Origin: Clostridia bacterium
GTDB taxonomy: Bacteria; Bacillota; Clostridia; Christensenellales; Aristaeellaceae
Assembly: GCA_017464305.1 (NCBI GenBank)
Contig: JAFUDS010000004.1
Location: 1 to 64,000, forward strand
Length of the DNA: 64,000 nucleotides
Direction: 5' to 3'
Positions within the stretch are counted from its first letter, which is position 1. Each line of letters opens with the position of its first letter. A program made the position numbers and the translations under genes. Of the stretch, positions 1-8,718 are shown in pieces. Below the pieces are notes generated by a model. That model was not told the DNA's origin, searched no databases, and was given only the letters and a program-made list of their open reading frames with translations.

Positions 1-28
1 CTTCCCGTTTAACATCCCACGCGTTCAT
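1..28 (-). CDS. 5' end of a minus-strand gene cut by the window edge
   Basis: Reading leftward, an ATG at 28-26 opens a frame MNAWDVKRE that runs off the window. A good ribosome binding site (GGAGGGAC, from the complement of 31-38) sits five to six bases upstream, which is the main support. Only nine codons are visible, so no function can be assigned. The perfect palindrome at 58-73 would lie in its leader or operator. Confidence 0.4.
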
Positions 29-57
29 GTGTCCCTCCAATTCTTGAGATTTCTATG

Positions 58-73
58 GAAGTCTCGAGACTTC
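58..73. promoter_or_regulatory. Perfect 16-bp palindrome, possible operator
   Basis: GAAGTCTCGAGACTTC is a perfect inverted repeat about 30 bases upstream of the leftward start at 28. It could be an operator for the truncated gene or a hairpin in its leader. No regulator is identifiable. Confidence 0.35.
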
Positions 74-483
74 TTCGGATCCGGGGACATTATCTCATGC
101 AAGTGGGATATATTGAAGGTATGATTTTATTTACCGCTTACACAAAATCAAAGATATGCGGAGGGTGACACCCTACCGTTCTATACCCAACCATACGGTG
201 GGTTGTCTAAAGCTTCGCTGACCCAGAGAGGAAAAGATATGCCGATCTGAAGTACTCTCACAAACGTCCTCCTTTCCCTTTGCCGAGTGGAAAGATTCAA
301 TCTACAAGCAACAAACATGAAAGATCGTAAGGAAATCTAAATTCAAAAACCAGACGACCCACACAATGAACGATGCAGCCGGATAAACTGAATTTGAAAA
401 GTGTGACCCCCAGTCTGGTGTGAGAATTTAGAGATACGAAAAGATCAAAAACTTGAATCTTAAAACTCACGAAAGGGGAAATT
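74..483. other. 410-bp intergenic region before the surface protein gene
   Basis: No convincing gene is seen. The stretch 160-290 has several short complementary segments and could be part of a structured leader for the gene at 484, but I recognise no riboswitch class. A purine-rich ribosome binding site (GAAAGGGG) lies at about 472-479. Confidence 0.4.
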
Positions 484-2958
484 ATGAAAGGATTTAAGAA
501 GGTATTTAGTGTTCTTCTTGCACTCCTGCTGGCTGTTGGCCTCGTAAGTGTTAACACTGTAAAGGCTAATGCTGAAAGTACCGAAATAGAATATACTATT
601 CAGGTAGAAGCTCCTAAAGCAGGTACTACAGGTACTGATACAGATACCTACAAGATTGAAAAAGTTAAGTTTAAGCTGACTGACGACACTAGAGTAGTTG
701 CATCTGAATATGCAGCAATCGAAGAAGCTATTGGCTTAAAGTATGACAGTACAACCACAAAAAACATTACACTTGATGCTGATAAGAAGATTATCACAAT
801 TCAACTGACTGTTCCGGTAGTTGGTGTTCAGGTGAAATATGTGGATGACGATGGCGAAACAGTTACCTTAACAGATGCTAAGAAAACTCCCGTTGTTAAA
901 GAAGGACTGATTTATTATACTGATGCTCTTTCTAAAGTTGGCACAGCAGAGGCTGCGAAGACTGATGGAAAGCTCTATTCAAAGGATCCTGTAGCTGATG
1001 AAAAAGCAGTAGAAGTTACTTCCAAAACTGCAAAGGCAGCTGTAGAAGCTAAAGACGTAACATTAGTTGCTGCTTCAGTTCTTGGTGGTACAGGAATTAC
1101 CGTTTATTCCATCGGTGAATTAAAGACGCTCAAGATCACATTTGACGCAAACGGAAAAGAATTCAAGAAGAATTTGAATCCAGTTGCTGAAGTTGCTTAT
1201 GGTCAGACTCTGGATGATGCTTTCCAGCAGTTAAAGGATCAGGTTGTTGGTGACGATGTCACAGTATTCTTTGATTATGATAACACTTCCAAACTGTTCT
1301 TAGGTTTTGCTGAAGATAAAGCTGAGACTAAGAAATCCAAGATCTATAAGACTGCAGACGATCGTAAGGAAGTCACTCTTACAGAAGATGCAAAGTACTA
1401 TGCACTTTGGGATACAGTTGAATCAACATATGATATCGTTTACGATGCGAATGATAGCTTCTTAGCTAAGCAGAATCAAACTAGCGAAATCGTTAAGAAA
1501 AACGAGCAGAATGTTGACCTGAACAAAGATCGTAATAACGTTACTCTGAATACTGGAAACAAAGCATCTGATTCCGTTAAGATTAAGCTCAATCCTTGGA
1601 CAATTGAAGGATTCACATTCTCTGGATGGAATACAATGCCTGATGGAACAGGATATACGCTCAAGGAAGGCGATTCTGTAAAGGATATCCCTACTCTTGC
1701 TGGAATTGAAAGCTTCAAGAAATATCACGAAGCAATCAACGATGTTGTTGAAACTGTTGATAAAGCAGATATCGGCAAAACAGTAGTTTACCTGTTTGCT
1801 CAGTGGTCTGGTAAGGATTATACAATTACTTATATTCCTGGCATGGGCAATGCAAACAAGACACAGGCAGTTACTGAAGGCGAAGTTTACACTGTGGATG
1901 ATAGCTTTGAAAAGACTGGATACTCACTTGTTGGCTTCATTCCTTTAAAGAAGGCTGATGTCGATAAGATCATTAAAGGCAAGAATACAAACCTCGATGA
2001 TTTCAGTGAAGTATTCTCTGTTCTGTATCAGGCTTATGTAGACGGATCAAGCGTTGAGATCACTAAAGCGCAGCAGGATCTGCTCGATGGTGCTCTTGTC
2101 GCAGTAGGTGCTAATAAAGATTCTGATAACGAAACAAAGATCGGACGTGTTGGTAAAGCTGAAGAAACTAAAGAAGTCAAGCCTGCTACACAGTATGTTC
2201 TGGACTATGATACAGTTAAGGAATATATTGAGACTTTATTCCTCACAAAGGATACTGGTTTAACTGCTGGCGCGGATTATAAATACGGCTATACCTATAA
2301 TTCATATTATTTCGGTGTTTGGTCAAAGAAAGTTGCCACAGCAATCGAATATGTGAATAACGGTACATCTCTCAAGAAAGTAGTTACTACTGTTGATGAT
2401 GATTCCAAGGCTCCAGAAGTAGCTCAGGCTGGTTACACATTAACTGGTTGGAAGCTCGTTGGAAAGAAGGAAGGCAAAGTTGTAATTAATGGAAAAGAAT
2501 ATCCTTATACACTTGTCAAAGAAGCAGTCTGGACATCTGACACAGAAACACAGCAGTCCGTATACAGACTCTACAACACAAAGACTGGCGAACATCTGTA
2601 CACAACAGATGAGAACGAGTACAAGGTTGTAGGCGCTTTAGCTGCTTGGAACCAGGAAGGTGCAGTCTTCACAGCACCTGTAGAAGGAACACCTGTTTAC
2701 AGAGTTTACAACCCGACAACTGGTGAACACCACTACACATCTGATGCTACAGAAGTTGCTTACCTGGCTAAGATCGGCTGGACAAACGAAGGCGTTAAGT
2801 TCAACAGCGCTTCCGAAGGAACTCCTGTATTCAGACTCTTCAACCCGAAGGGAACAGGCACAAACTCTCATCTGTTAACAACAGACGAAGTTGAAAAGGC
2901 TTATCTGCTCACTCTGGGTTGGGTAGATGAAAAGGTTGCGTTCTACGTAACAAAGTAA
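484..2958 (+). CDS. Secreted repeat-containing surface protein
   Basis: An 824-residue exported protein. Residues 1-31 form a signal peptide (positive start, Leu/Val-rich core, then NAES). The body contains several InlB-type (Listeria-Bacteroides, Flg_new-like) beta repeats, seen as FSGWNTMPDGTG near residue 390 and as segments ending in Trp-rich motifs such as LFAQWSGKDYTITY. The last 120 residues hold three copies of a YRLYNxxTGEHxYT motif followed by GW, the DUF5648-like module common in clostridial secreted proteins. There is no LPXTG motif or obvious anchor. A role in adhesion or carbohydrate binding is inferred from the architecture only. The gene is clearly more AT-rich than the core genes right of 28.7 kb, and stands alone with its own terminator. 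Confidence 0.85.
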   Translation: MKGFKKVFSVLLALLLAVGLVSVNTVKANAESTEIEYTIQVEAPKAGTTGTDTDTYKIEKVKFKLTDDTRVVASEYAAIEEAIGLKYDSTTTKNITLDADKKIITIQLTVPVVGVQVKYVDDDGETVTLTDAKKTPVVKEGLIYYTDALSKVGTAEAAKTDGKLYSKDPVADEKAVEVTSKTAKAAVEAKDVTLVAASVLGGTGITVYSIGELKTLKITFDANGKEFKKNLNPVAEVAYGQTLDDAFQQLKDQVVGDDVTVFFDYDNTSKLFLGFAEDKAETKKSKIYKTADDRKEVTLTEDAKYYALWDTVESTYDIVYDANDSFLAKQNQTSEIVKKNEQNVDLNKDRNNVTLNTGNKASDSVKIKLNPWTIEGFTFSGWNTMPDGTGYTLKEGDSVKDIPTLAGIESFKKYHEAINDVVETVDKADIGKTVVYLFAQWSGKDYTITYIPGMGNANKTQAVTEGEVYTVDDSFEKTGYSLVGFIPLKKADVDKIIKGKNTNLDDFSEVFSVLYQAYVDGSSVEITKAQQDLLDGALVAVGANKDSDNETKIGRVGKAEETKEVKPATQYVLDYDTVKEYIETLFLTKDTGLTAGADYKYGYTYNSYYFGVWSKKVATAIEYVNNGTSLKKVVTTVDDDSKAPEVAQAGYTLTGWKLVGKKEGKVVINGKEYPYTLVKEAVWTSDTETQQSVYRLYNTKTGEHLYTTDENEYKVVGALAAWNQEGAVFTAPVEGTPVYRVYNPTTGEHHYTSDATEVAYLAKIGWTNEGVKFNSASEGTPVFRLFNPKGTGTNSHLLTTDEVEKAYLLTLGWVDEKVAFYVTK

Positions 2959-2984
2959 TTACATTTCCAATCTAGGAAAATACT

Positions 2985-3010
2985 GGAGCGGCTTCGGCTG
3001 CTCCTTTTTC
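2985..3010 (+). terminator. Intrinsic terminator of the surface protein gene
   Basis: The arms GGAGCGGC and GCTGCTCC pair around a TTCG tetraloop and are followed by TTTTTC, 27 bases after the stop codon. Confidence 0.85.
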
Positions 3011-3060
3011 TTTTGGGGCTGAATAACCACCGTCTTAACTACAACTCTAATTTATACAAG

Positions 3061-3318
3061 TTACTCGATATAAAAAACCCACAACTCTTCTCGAACAGCA
3101 GAGTGTGAGCGTCCCACAGATATATGTTCTATATGGGGTTCTGTGGTTGATCCACGGTGGCCAGACCGTGCTGCATCCATTTTAACATGATCCCAACCTC
3201 GATCAAACGAGAAAGAAACTGATGAAGAGATGTGGTGCGGGAAAATGACAAATACGACACCTGTCAAAAACACACCCACCGTCGCTACTATTTCCAGTAA
3301 CATCTTCCGCAACACCAT
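3061..3318 (-). CDS. Possible small membrane protein
   Basis: An 85-codon frame with one hydrophobic segment near its N-terminus (LLEIVATVGVFLTGVVFVIF) and a polar tail, the layout of small membrane proteins and type I toxins. A GAGGG precedes the start, but so close to the ATG that a downstream GTG or TTG in the next two codons may be used instead. I recognise no family. It lies opposite and just left of the structured RNA candidate ending at 3495, so a toxin with an RNA partner is possible but only speculation. Confidence 0.25.
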   Translation of the reverse strand: MVLRKMLLEIVATVGVFLTGVVFVIFPHHISSSVSFSFDRGWDHVKMDAARSGHRGSTTEPHIEHISVGRSHSAVREELWVFYIE

Positions 3319-3372
3319 CCCTCATAACACCATGATATTATTGTGCTGCCGCCATAGGCTATCCTCACCACC

Positions 3373-3495
3373 ATCCCCAAATGTTTTGGTGGGGATAACT
3401 AAGCCATCCTACCCCTAAAAAAGTGTATAACATTTTTGGATGGCTGACTCAGACTGGTGATTCTATTTTTCTTCAGTAACAGTCTGAGTTTTTTT
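3373..3495 (+). ncRNA. Candidate structured small RNA ending in a terminator
   Basis: Three consecutive hairpins are visible on the plus strand. ATCCCCA (3373-3379) pairs with TGGGGAT (3390-3396). AGCCATCC (3402-3409) pairs perfectly with GGATGGCT (3438-3445). CTCAGACTG (3448-3456) pairs perfectly with CAGTCTGAG (3480-3488), followed by seven T residues. The last is a textbook intrinsic terminator, yet no plus-strand gene precedes it. This suggests an untranslated transcript whose 5' end lies upstream of 3373. Confidence 0.4.
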
Positions 3496-3689
3496 ATTAT
3501 CGGCACTCATCTACTTTCTCTACCTTATCTTCTCCCAGCACTCCATACAGCACTGTATACAGCAATCCATACTGTGGACGCCCACACGTTCATTTCCTTT
3601 CAGCTGGATGCGGTGCTAGTTCGCATCTTCGAAACTCACGGTTGAACCCATTCAAAACATGGGGTATGATTCCAACGGAAGATTAATGC

Positions 3690-4046
3690 ATGTACGATTA
3701 TGCATACGAGGTTTCGATGAATTTTGAAAACAAGTTGAACGCATTTAAGCAGTCCGCTAGAGTATATAAGACTGAGAAGAAAAGACTTGCGGCGCTGCCG
3801 AAATCCGCATTAAATGCGGACACACAGATGCTTCATGACTTTTTAAAAGCCGATATTGATTTTGTGGATGGCACCCTTAGTAAAATTGAGCAGACATGCG
3901 GACCTAACGCCAGATTGATTATCTACCTGTTATTTGTGGAGGGTGAAACTTACAAAGTTGTAGGCGATGATTTTGAACTGTCCAAGCGTCAACTACAGCG
4001 CTATTTAGATAAATGGCTACATCTGGTATTTGATGAGGAAATATAG
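3690..4046 (+). CDS. Small helix-turn-helix protein, phage ArpU/sigma-like
   Basis: 118 residues, mostly helical. The C-terminal third (from about residue 75, NARLIIYLLFVEGETYKVVG through LSKRQLQRYLDKWLHLV) looks like the sigma-70 region 4 type helix-turn-helix found in phage late regulators of the ArpU/RinA kind. The next gene has a similar layout, so the two may form a pair controlling a nearby mobile element. The family assignment is by pattern, not by search. A 24-base tandem duplication at the end of the gene (TGGTATTTGATGAGGA repeated at about 4024 and 4049) creates the ribosome binding site of the following gene. Confidence 0.55.
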   Translation: MYDYAYEVSMNFENKLNAFKQSARVYKTEKKRLAALPKSALNADTQMLHDFLKADIDFVDGTLSKIEQTCGPNARLIIYLLFVEGETYKVVGDDFELSKRQLQRYLDKWLHLVFDEEI

Positions 4047-4069
4047 TTGGTATTTGATGAGGATGTACA

Positions 4070-4555
4070 GTGAACGATGATAGAATCGAAAGAATCAGAA
4101 TCTTTAAAATAGAGTGCCGGGATTATCTGTTCAACATTGCCCGCGCTGAACAGCTGGAACTTAGTCTTAAAGCTCTGATGGTGCGGATGGAAAACGTTCA
4201 CTCACCTGCGCTTGAAAAGATCGGTCAGTCGCCATCCCGTAAGGAGTTGGATAGGATTGCACAGATCATGACCAAGACCAAGATGGAAGAAGAGCTAGAA
4301 CTGATCCATCGCCGAACAGGGTGGGTAGACAGTGTGATCGAAGCAATCTCGTCACCGGCTTATCAATATACTATCAAGATGACTTATATCAACGGACATA
4401 CAATCAATGAGTTTGCGGTGCTGTACGATGTGAGTATTGATCATATGTACAAGGTGCGCAGGCAGTTTCTGGAGAGGGCCCTGACAGATGAGAAGATGGC
4501 AGAACTGGATGAGATCATCGCGAAGCTGGAAGAGCTCGAATTAAGAAAGAGCTGA
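4070..4555 (+). CDS. Small helix-turn-helix protein, second of a pair
   Basis: 161 residues starting with GTG behind GATGAGGAT. The N-terminal half is coiled-coil-like (many Glu/Lys/Leu). Residues 100-150 (TIKMTYINGHTINEFAVLYD then VSIDHMYKVRRQFLERAL) again look like a sigma-70 region 4 helix-turn-helix. It sits 23 bp after a similar gene and is followed by a strong terminator, so the two form a short operon. Exact function is unknown; regulation of phage or mobile-element genes is the best guess. Confidence 0.55.
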   Translation: MNDDRIERIRIFKIECRDYLFNIARAEQLELSLKALMVRMENVHSPALEKIGQSPSRKELDRIAQIMTKTKMEEELELIHRRTGWVDSVIEAISSPAYQYTIKMTYINGHTINEFAVLYDVSIDHMYKVRRQFLERALTDEKMAELDEIIAKLEELELRKS

Positions 4556-4621
4556 CGGCCACAAACTTGTGAGCATGTATTCAGTGTGAGCGGTATCATC
4601 TCATTCATTATCTCAATCATC

Positions 4622-4672
4622 CGGGAAGTACCGACACGGGAGTTAATCTTGTGGATGTACTTCCCGTTTTTT
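4622..4672 (+). terminator. Intrinsic terminator
   Basis: CGGGAAGTAC (4622-4631) pairs perfectly with GTACTTCCCG (4657-4666) and is followed by six T residues. It closes the two-gene helix-turn-helix operon. Confidence 0.85.
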
Positions 4673-4694
4673 CACTCTTGCGGCTGTGGCTGTA

Positions 4695-5237
4695 TCATTC
4701 GTTGTGGTTGGATGCCTCGTTTTCTTTTCTCTCTGCCCACAGGGTTGTGAGGCGGTCATGGGATTTCTCTAACGCATTGAGACTCATCTGGCAATATTTT
4801 GCCTCTTTGAGTTCAAACTTGACACCCTTAATCCATTTCCTTTTATCCTTTGGATCTTTCTCCTTGAAGGCTTCGCCCTCAGCGATGAAATAGGCACCGT
4901 GCTTTGGTTTATCGTTTGCGTCAAAGTACTCGCTGACTGAGCCATAAAGGATAACCCGCTCCAGCATTGCATCAACCAGCTCTTTGATCTTAACCTTAAC
5001 CATGCCATCCTTATTGACTTTCACGCCATTGAAATCATTGCCGGTAATGATCACTGTACCGTTTTCTTCGCTTGTCCAGAAGTTCACTCTATTTGGATTT
5101 CCTAATTCAGCGATAGCTTCTTTTGAAATGGTTACCGCGTTTGCGGAAACCGTGATTCGGCTTTCACCTTTTCTTGGTCTTGCGGTTCCTGGTGTCGGTT
5201 TAAACTGTACCCAATTTCCTGTGTCGAAAATGCTCAT
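4695..5237 (-). CDS. Unknown protein with AbrB-like N-terminal region
   Basis: 180 residues. Residues 25-70 (RITVSANAVTISKEAIAELG ... VIITGND) have the short beta-strand rhythm of AbrB/SpoVT swapped-hairpin DNA-binding domains or of a small beta-barrel. The rest is Lys/Glu-rich and ends in a charged helical tail. The start is well supported by GGAGG about ten bases upstream. It converges with the helix-turn-helix operon to its left. I do not recognise the family; phage or plasmid origin is likely from the neighbourhood. Confidence 0.5.
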   Translation of the reverse strand: MSIFDTGNWVQFKPTPGTARPRKGESRITVSANAVTISKEAIAELGNPNRVNFWTSEENGTVIITGNDFNGVKVNKDGMVKVKIKELVDAMLERVILYGSVSEYFDANDKPKHGAYFIAEGEAFKEKDPKDKRKWIKGVKFELKEAKYCQMSLNALEKSHDRLTTLWAERKENEASNHNE

Positions 5238-5531
5238 ACCTTTTTTACCTCCTAGTACTTAGTACGGATCGCTTTTGCCGTACTTTACGGCACTGTGCTT
5301 TTGCATTACATACATCACTCTAAAAGGCAGATAAGTAAAGCGATTTCTGCGAAGAAAATGGACAAAATTTCCACCAAAAATTTAGTCAATTACAGGCTAA
5401 AAATTGTTTCAATTGCCAAGCGAAAACGAGGCCTAAAATGCTTGCTTTCAGGTTCGTTCAGAGTGATTAATGGGGTAGGCAAAAAATGCCCAAAAAAAGA
5501 GCCCGAAAGAGGGCAGGAAAGGAAAAAACAC

Positions 5532-5855
5532 ATGCTAAAACTCTACAACCTGGAAGGCCAGGAAAACTGCTGGAAGATCGGAAGAAAATTCGTTAATGAC
5601 AGACTCATCAGAATGATGGAAGATGTGATTGTCGATTACGCACAACTTGTAGACACATCTTACATGCAGCACATCACAAGTTCAGATCAATGGGAAGCCC
5701 CTCTGGATACAGTCCTTGATCTCAAGCGAATGAGGAGAGATTTACGATTTGCTGGGGAAGCCTTGGACTGGCGCTTCCCTGCAAAGTTTGAATCGTTAGA
5801 GGAACTTTCTGGAGCGTTCTGGCGGCTTTACGATCTTCTTGTATCCGCATCCTAA
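5532..5855 (+). CDS. Unknown 107-residue protein
   Basis: An internal ATG at 5532 (MLKLYNLEGQENCWKIGRKF) preceded by AGGAAAGG is preferred over the first ATG of the frame at 5295, because upstream codons look non-coding. The protein is mixed alpha/beta with no recognised motif. Its last five codons and stop lie inside the left copy of the 190-bp direct repeat, so the original C-terminus may have been replaced when the repeat arrived. Confidence 0.45.
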   Translation: MLKLYNLEGQENCWKIGRKFVNDRLIRMMEDVIVDYAQLVDTSYMQHITSSDQWEAPLDTVLDLKRMRRDLRFAGEALDWRFPAKFESLEELSGAFWRLYDLLVSAS

Positions 5856-6030
5856 ACCTGATAAAAGAACGTGCGATGCTTGAAACAAAAGGTTTTCCAA
5901 CTGGCAAAAAAGCATGCCATTGAAGAGTAAAGCGTGTAAATAACTTATCGAACATTTTAAAATGCTTGTAAATCAAAGGACCTGCGATTGGCACGGAATG
6001 AGTTTTTTTCACAAAGGCCCGCCGGTTACA
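5840..6030 (+). repeat. 190-bp direct repeat, left copy
   Basis: Starts TGTATCCGCATCCTAAACCT and ends at CCGGTTACA. The right copy at 9381-9572 matches with scattered substitutions and a few one- or two-base indels. Together they bracket about 3.3 kb of cargo holding the JAB-like, immunity-like and AAA/TOPRIM genes. Confidence 0.8.
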
Positions 6031-6105
6031 TATGGCAGAAATTGGACTTATAATACTATGATGATGGTTGGCACGGCACACAATTTTCTCAAGCATCCCT
6101 TTTGA
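5962..6105 (+). pseudogene. Small-protein gene fragment inside the left repeat
   Basis: Frame MLVNQRTCDWHGMSFFHKGP and onward, 47 codons, paralogous to the 50-codon frame at 9471-9623. Over 28 shared codons (IEHF to GPPVT) the two copies differ at five bases, four of them synonymous in this frame, a pattern expected of protein-coding DNA. In this copy the upstream codons are interrupted by TAA, so it is probably a remnant. I recognise no family. Confidence 0.4.
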
Positions 6106-6391
6106 CTTCCTGAATAATTACCCCTGATGAGAATTGGATCGTATGTTGTTGACAGAAGCATATGCTAACGAGAGAAGGCAGCAGATAAAATGACTCAAAA
6201 GTGATGAATTCATGGCTACAGGTGTGCTAGTGTAGAGGCCTTCTGGTCATAGTATTCGCGCCGTGGAACTTGAAAATTCAATCTTTAGACACAAAGATTC
6301 TCTTGCAATTAGAGGCCACATGGTTTACTATGCTCATAGGATAGGTGTATTTTACCTTTCCGTACTTTGATCAAAAAAGGAGCGTGGATGA

Positions 6392-6871
6392 ATGGAAGAA
6401 GAAAAGGAAACCATATCATTGGAGTCATCCCGCTCGACACAGATTTCCCTGGAGTCTATTCGTGAAGGGGACGCGGGTCTGAATCAGCATAGACAGTCGA
6501 TGCTGAATCGAGTTCCGGAAATTGGTGATTCAGCGACATTCAGACACGAATCATTAGAATTGATAGATCTTGCGTATTTAACAGCAAAGACAGGGTATGA
6601 GTTTGCGATCCTGCGTGGTAAGGATATAGACATTCTCTTCCATGGGGATTCACGCCACTGTGAGTTTCCAGAAACTCTGGTTGATATGATGCTGAATAAC
6701 AAAGTTCAAATCCTTGGTCATTCGCATCCTGGCGAGGACAATCCAACTCCATCACCTGGAGATAGAATCGCATTGCGGAAGCTTGGACAAAAAAGAAGTG
6801 TTGTGGTTTCAGGTCGAACCGGAAAGATGATCATCTTCACGCAAAATCCTTTTGAAGACATCGATTTGTGA
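6392..6871 (+). CDS. JAB/MPN-like metalloprotease-domain protein
   Basis: 159 residues behind GGAGCGTGGATGA. Near residue 113 it carries GHSHPGEDNPTPSPGD, which fits the JAMM zinc motif H-S/T-H...S-x2-D with one extra residue in the linker, followed by a beta-rich segment (RSVVVSGRTGKMIIF) typical of the JAB fold. Bacterial JAB domains include RadC-like proteins, ubiquitin-like cleaving enzymes and the tips of polymorphic toxins. Its length, lack of a DNA-binding region, and a neighbour that resembles an immunity protein make a toxin-tip or stand-alone peptidase role plausible. Activity depends on a upstream catalytic Glu that I cannot assign with certainty. Confidence 0.55.
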   Translation: MEEEKETISLESSRSTQISLESIREGDAGLNQHRQSMLNRVPEIGDSATFRHESLELIDLAYLTAKTGYEFAILRGKDIDILFHGDSRHCEFPETLVDMMLNNKVQILGHSHPGEDNPTPSPGDRIALRKLGQKRSVVVSGRTGKMIIFTQNPFEDIDL

Positions 6872-6885
6872 AAGGGGTGAGATGC

Positions 6886-7194
6886 ATGTTGACATTTGAA
6901 GAAGCTAAGATAATTGGAATCAGGGCTTGCATTGACAAATTGGGGTATGACTTCGTAGAGAAGTATCAAGACACTTCTTGCTCTGCGTATGGAGACGAAG
7001 GTGATCATGCATCCTGCTTTGTTGGGGTTAGTACGGAACCGGATACTCCTTGGACTGGTGGCCCGTTGATCCTGGACGATTCTCCGAATTCAAAGTTTCC
7101 TTACAGCGCAAGCTGCGATGTAGCGTATGCGGATGGCAAGATAACATTCCTTGATTGGACTCTTCCGAGTCATTCCGCAAGACAGCATAGGTAA
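6886..7194 (+). CDS. Small acidic immunity-like protein
   Basis: 102 residues, starting at ATG 6886 behind AAAGGGGTGAG; an earlier GTG at 6868 overlaps the previous stop and lies in front of the ribosome binding site, so it is rejected. The protein is short, acidic and single-domain (WTGGPLILDDSPNSKFPYSA), the style of immunity proteins encoded beside polymorphic toxins. It follows the JAB-like gene by 14 bp. Function is inferred from context only. Confidence 0.5.
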   Translation: MLTFEEAKIIGIRACIDKLGYDFVEKYQDTSCSAYGDEGDHASCFVGVSTEPDTPWTGGPLILDDSPNSKFPYSASCDVAYADGKITFLDWTLPSHSARQHR

Positions 7195-7212
7195 TCTAAA
7201 GGGGAGATTGCA

Positions 7213-7410
7213 ATGTGTGAGAAGGTTCAAAAGGAATTTGAAAGCATGGAACTCTTTAGGCTTTTTGGTTATGTGCAGCGGGGTTCGATGAAACTGGCAC
7301 CAGCAGCAAGAGAAGCAAATCTTCCGACCAAGGAATTCAAGAAGCAGATGATTCTGAGTGGTTTTTCTATTCCAGAGACTGGACGGAGAACGACTGTTGC
7401 TGCCAGATAA
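7213..7410 (+). CDS. Small helix-turn-helix-like protein
   Basis: 65 residues behind GGGGAG. The central part (GSMKLAPAAREANLPTKEFKKQM) reads like a short helix-turn-helix of the UPF0175 or small-antitoxin type. It ends the JAB/immunity operon and may regulate it. No family is confirmed. Confidence 0.45.
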   Translation: MCEKVQKEFESMELFRLFGYVQRGSMKLAPAAREANLPTKEFKKQMILSGFSIPETGRRTTVAAR

Positions 7411-7614
7411 GAATTGGACGGATACGTGCTAATTCAGGAAGGTGCTGAATAGCCATAAATAAGTTGGTTAATTATCCCATGGCTGTAATAAATTAAGTTG
7501 GTTATAAACCTAAAAAGACGGATAATTCTTAACCTATGTTGTGCAGAACTGTTCTATGCTGCCAAACATACCAAGAATGACAAGTTGACAATTAGAGATG
7601 AAGGAAAGACATAT

Positions 7615-8718
7615 ATGATTACATATTTAAGTGCACATAACTATAAAAGCTTTGTTAACTTTCGCGTTGATTTCAATGGTACAACAATCCTCATAGGGAG
7701 GAATGGGTGCGGTAAGTCCTCGGTCTATGAAGCGCTGATATTACTAAAGCATTTTATTTTGGGAAGAGGAAGAACAACAGATTTTTTCTTGCCGACTTTT
7801 CAAACGAGATGGATGAAGACAAGGATTCAGACATTTGATTTAGGCATCAAAGTAAAAGAAGACTTGTATGAATACCATTTGGAAGTAGAGCACGAAGAAG
7901 AAACTGGCAATTGTCTTATATTGAAGGAACAGGTAAAACTCAACAACAAGGAGATATATACATCGAACATGGGAAATGCTGTCTTTCTGGACAGCGAAAC
8001 TGAAAGACAATCTGCCTTTATGGTGGAGCGTAGTTTTTCAGGAATTAGCTATATTGCCAATGGACTTTCCCAAAAAAAGCTTGGAAGATTTGTTCAGGAA
8101 GTAGAAAAGATTGTTCTGTGTCAAATTAAACCGGATAAGATGAAGGATGCTGTTGCGATAGAGATGCCCACGCCGGATGTCCAGTTTACGAATGTGGGTG
8201 AGGTAATCTCCTTTTTATCCCAGACGAGACCGGATGTGATGACAAACCTATGGGGACAACTAAAAGAAATCGATCATTCTTTTGAGCGCTTGCGCATTGA
8301 AATGGGGGCATTTGGTAAGCATCTTGTTGCGGATTATCGTTATAAGGATCAATTTGTAACTTTCAAATTTACGGAGCTTTCTGAAGGGGAAAGAATGCTC
8401 ATTGTCCTTTACGTGCTGTTATATGGATACCTGCAAAATGGTTTTACTGTTTTCATTGATGAACCGGATAACTATGTATCGCTCAGAGAATTGCAACCGT
8501 GGTGTCAAGCCGTTGAGAAAGCATGCCAATACAATGGAGGGCAATGTATTATGATATCTCATCATCCGGAGATGATTGATTATTTTGCGGGGAGTTCCGG
8601 AATATGGATGACAAGGAAAGCATCTGGGGAAAGTAGCATTATGGCCGCTCCGCATGTAGACAGCAGCTTCATGAAGTATTCCGAACTGATCGCGGGGGGA
8701 TATCTGGATGAAGTTTAG
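7615..8718 (+). CDS. RecF/OLD-like AAA ATPase of a two-gene defence-like pair
   Basis: 367 residues from ATG 7615 (AAGGA eight bases upstream); the frame is open further upstream but those codons show no coding character. ABC-type ATPase motifs are complete: Walker A GRNGCGKSS at residues 28-36, signature LSEGE near 257, Walker B TVFIDEPDN near 280 and the H-loop SHHPE near 317. The N-terminus (ITYLSAHNYKSFVNFRVDF) is typical of RecF/AAA_15/AAA_21 proteins. Its stop overlaps the start of the TOPRIM-like gene by 11 bp, so the two are translationally coupled. Overlapping ATPase plus TOPRIM gene pairs include PARIS (AriA/AriB) and Gabija/OLD-type phage defences. A similar role is inferred here. 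Confidence 0.75.
   Translation: MITYLSAHNYKSFVNFRVDFNGTTILIGRNGCGKSSVYEALILLKHFILGRGRTTDFFLPTFQTRWMKTRIQTFDLGIKVKEDLYEYHLEVEHEEETGNCLILKEQVKLNNKEIYTSNMGNAVFLDSETERQSAFMVERSFSGISYIANGLSQKKLGRFVQEVEKIVLCQIKPDKMKDAVAIEMPTPDVQFTNVGEVISFLSQTRPDVMTNLWGQLKEIDHSFERLRIEMGAFGKHLVADYRYKDQFVTFKFTELSEGERMLIVLYVLLYGYLQNGFTVFIDEPDNYVSLRELQPWCQAVEKACQYNGGQCIMISHHPEMIDYFAGSSGIWMTRKASGESSIMAAPHVDSSFMKYSELIAGGYLDEV

Noticed and set aside
120..300. Leader before the surface protein considered as a c-di-GMP riboswitch
   Set aside because: The conserved GEMM core bases are not present, and no clear class fits.
5480..5530. GCCC/GGGC hairpin with adjacent A tract considered as a minus-strand terminator
   Set aside because: The stem is only four bp and no minus-strand gene ends there.
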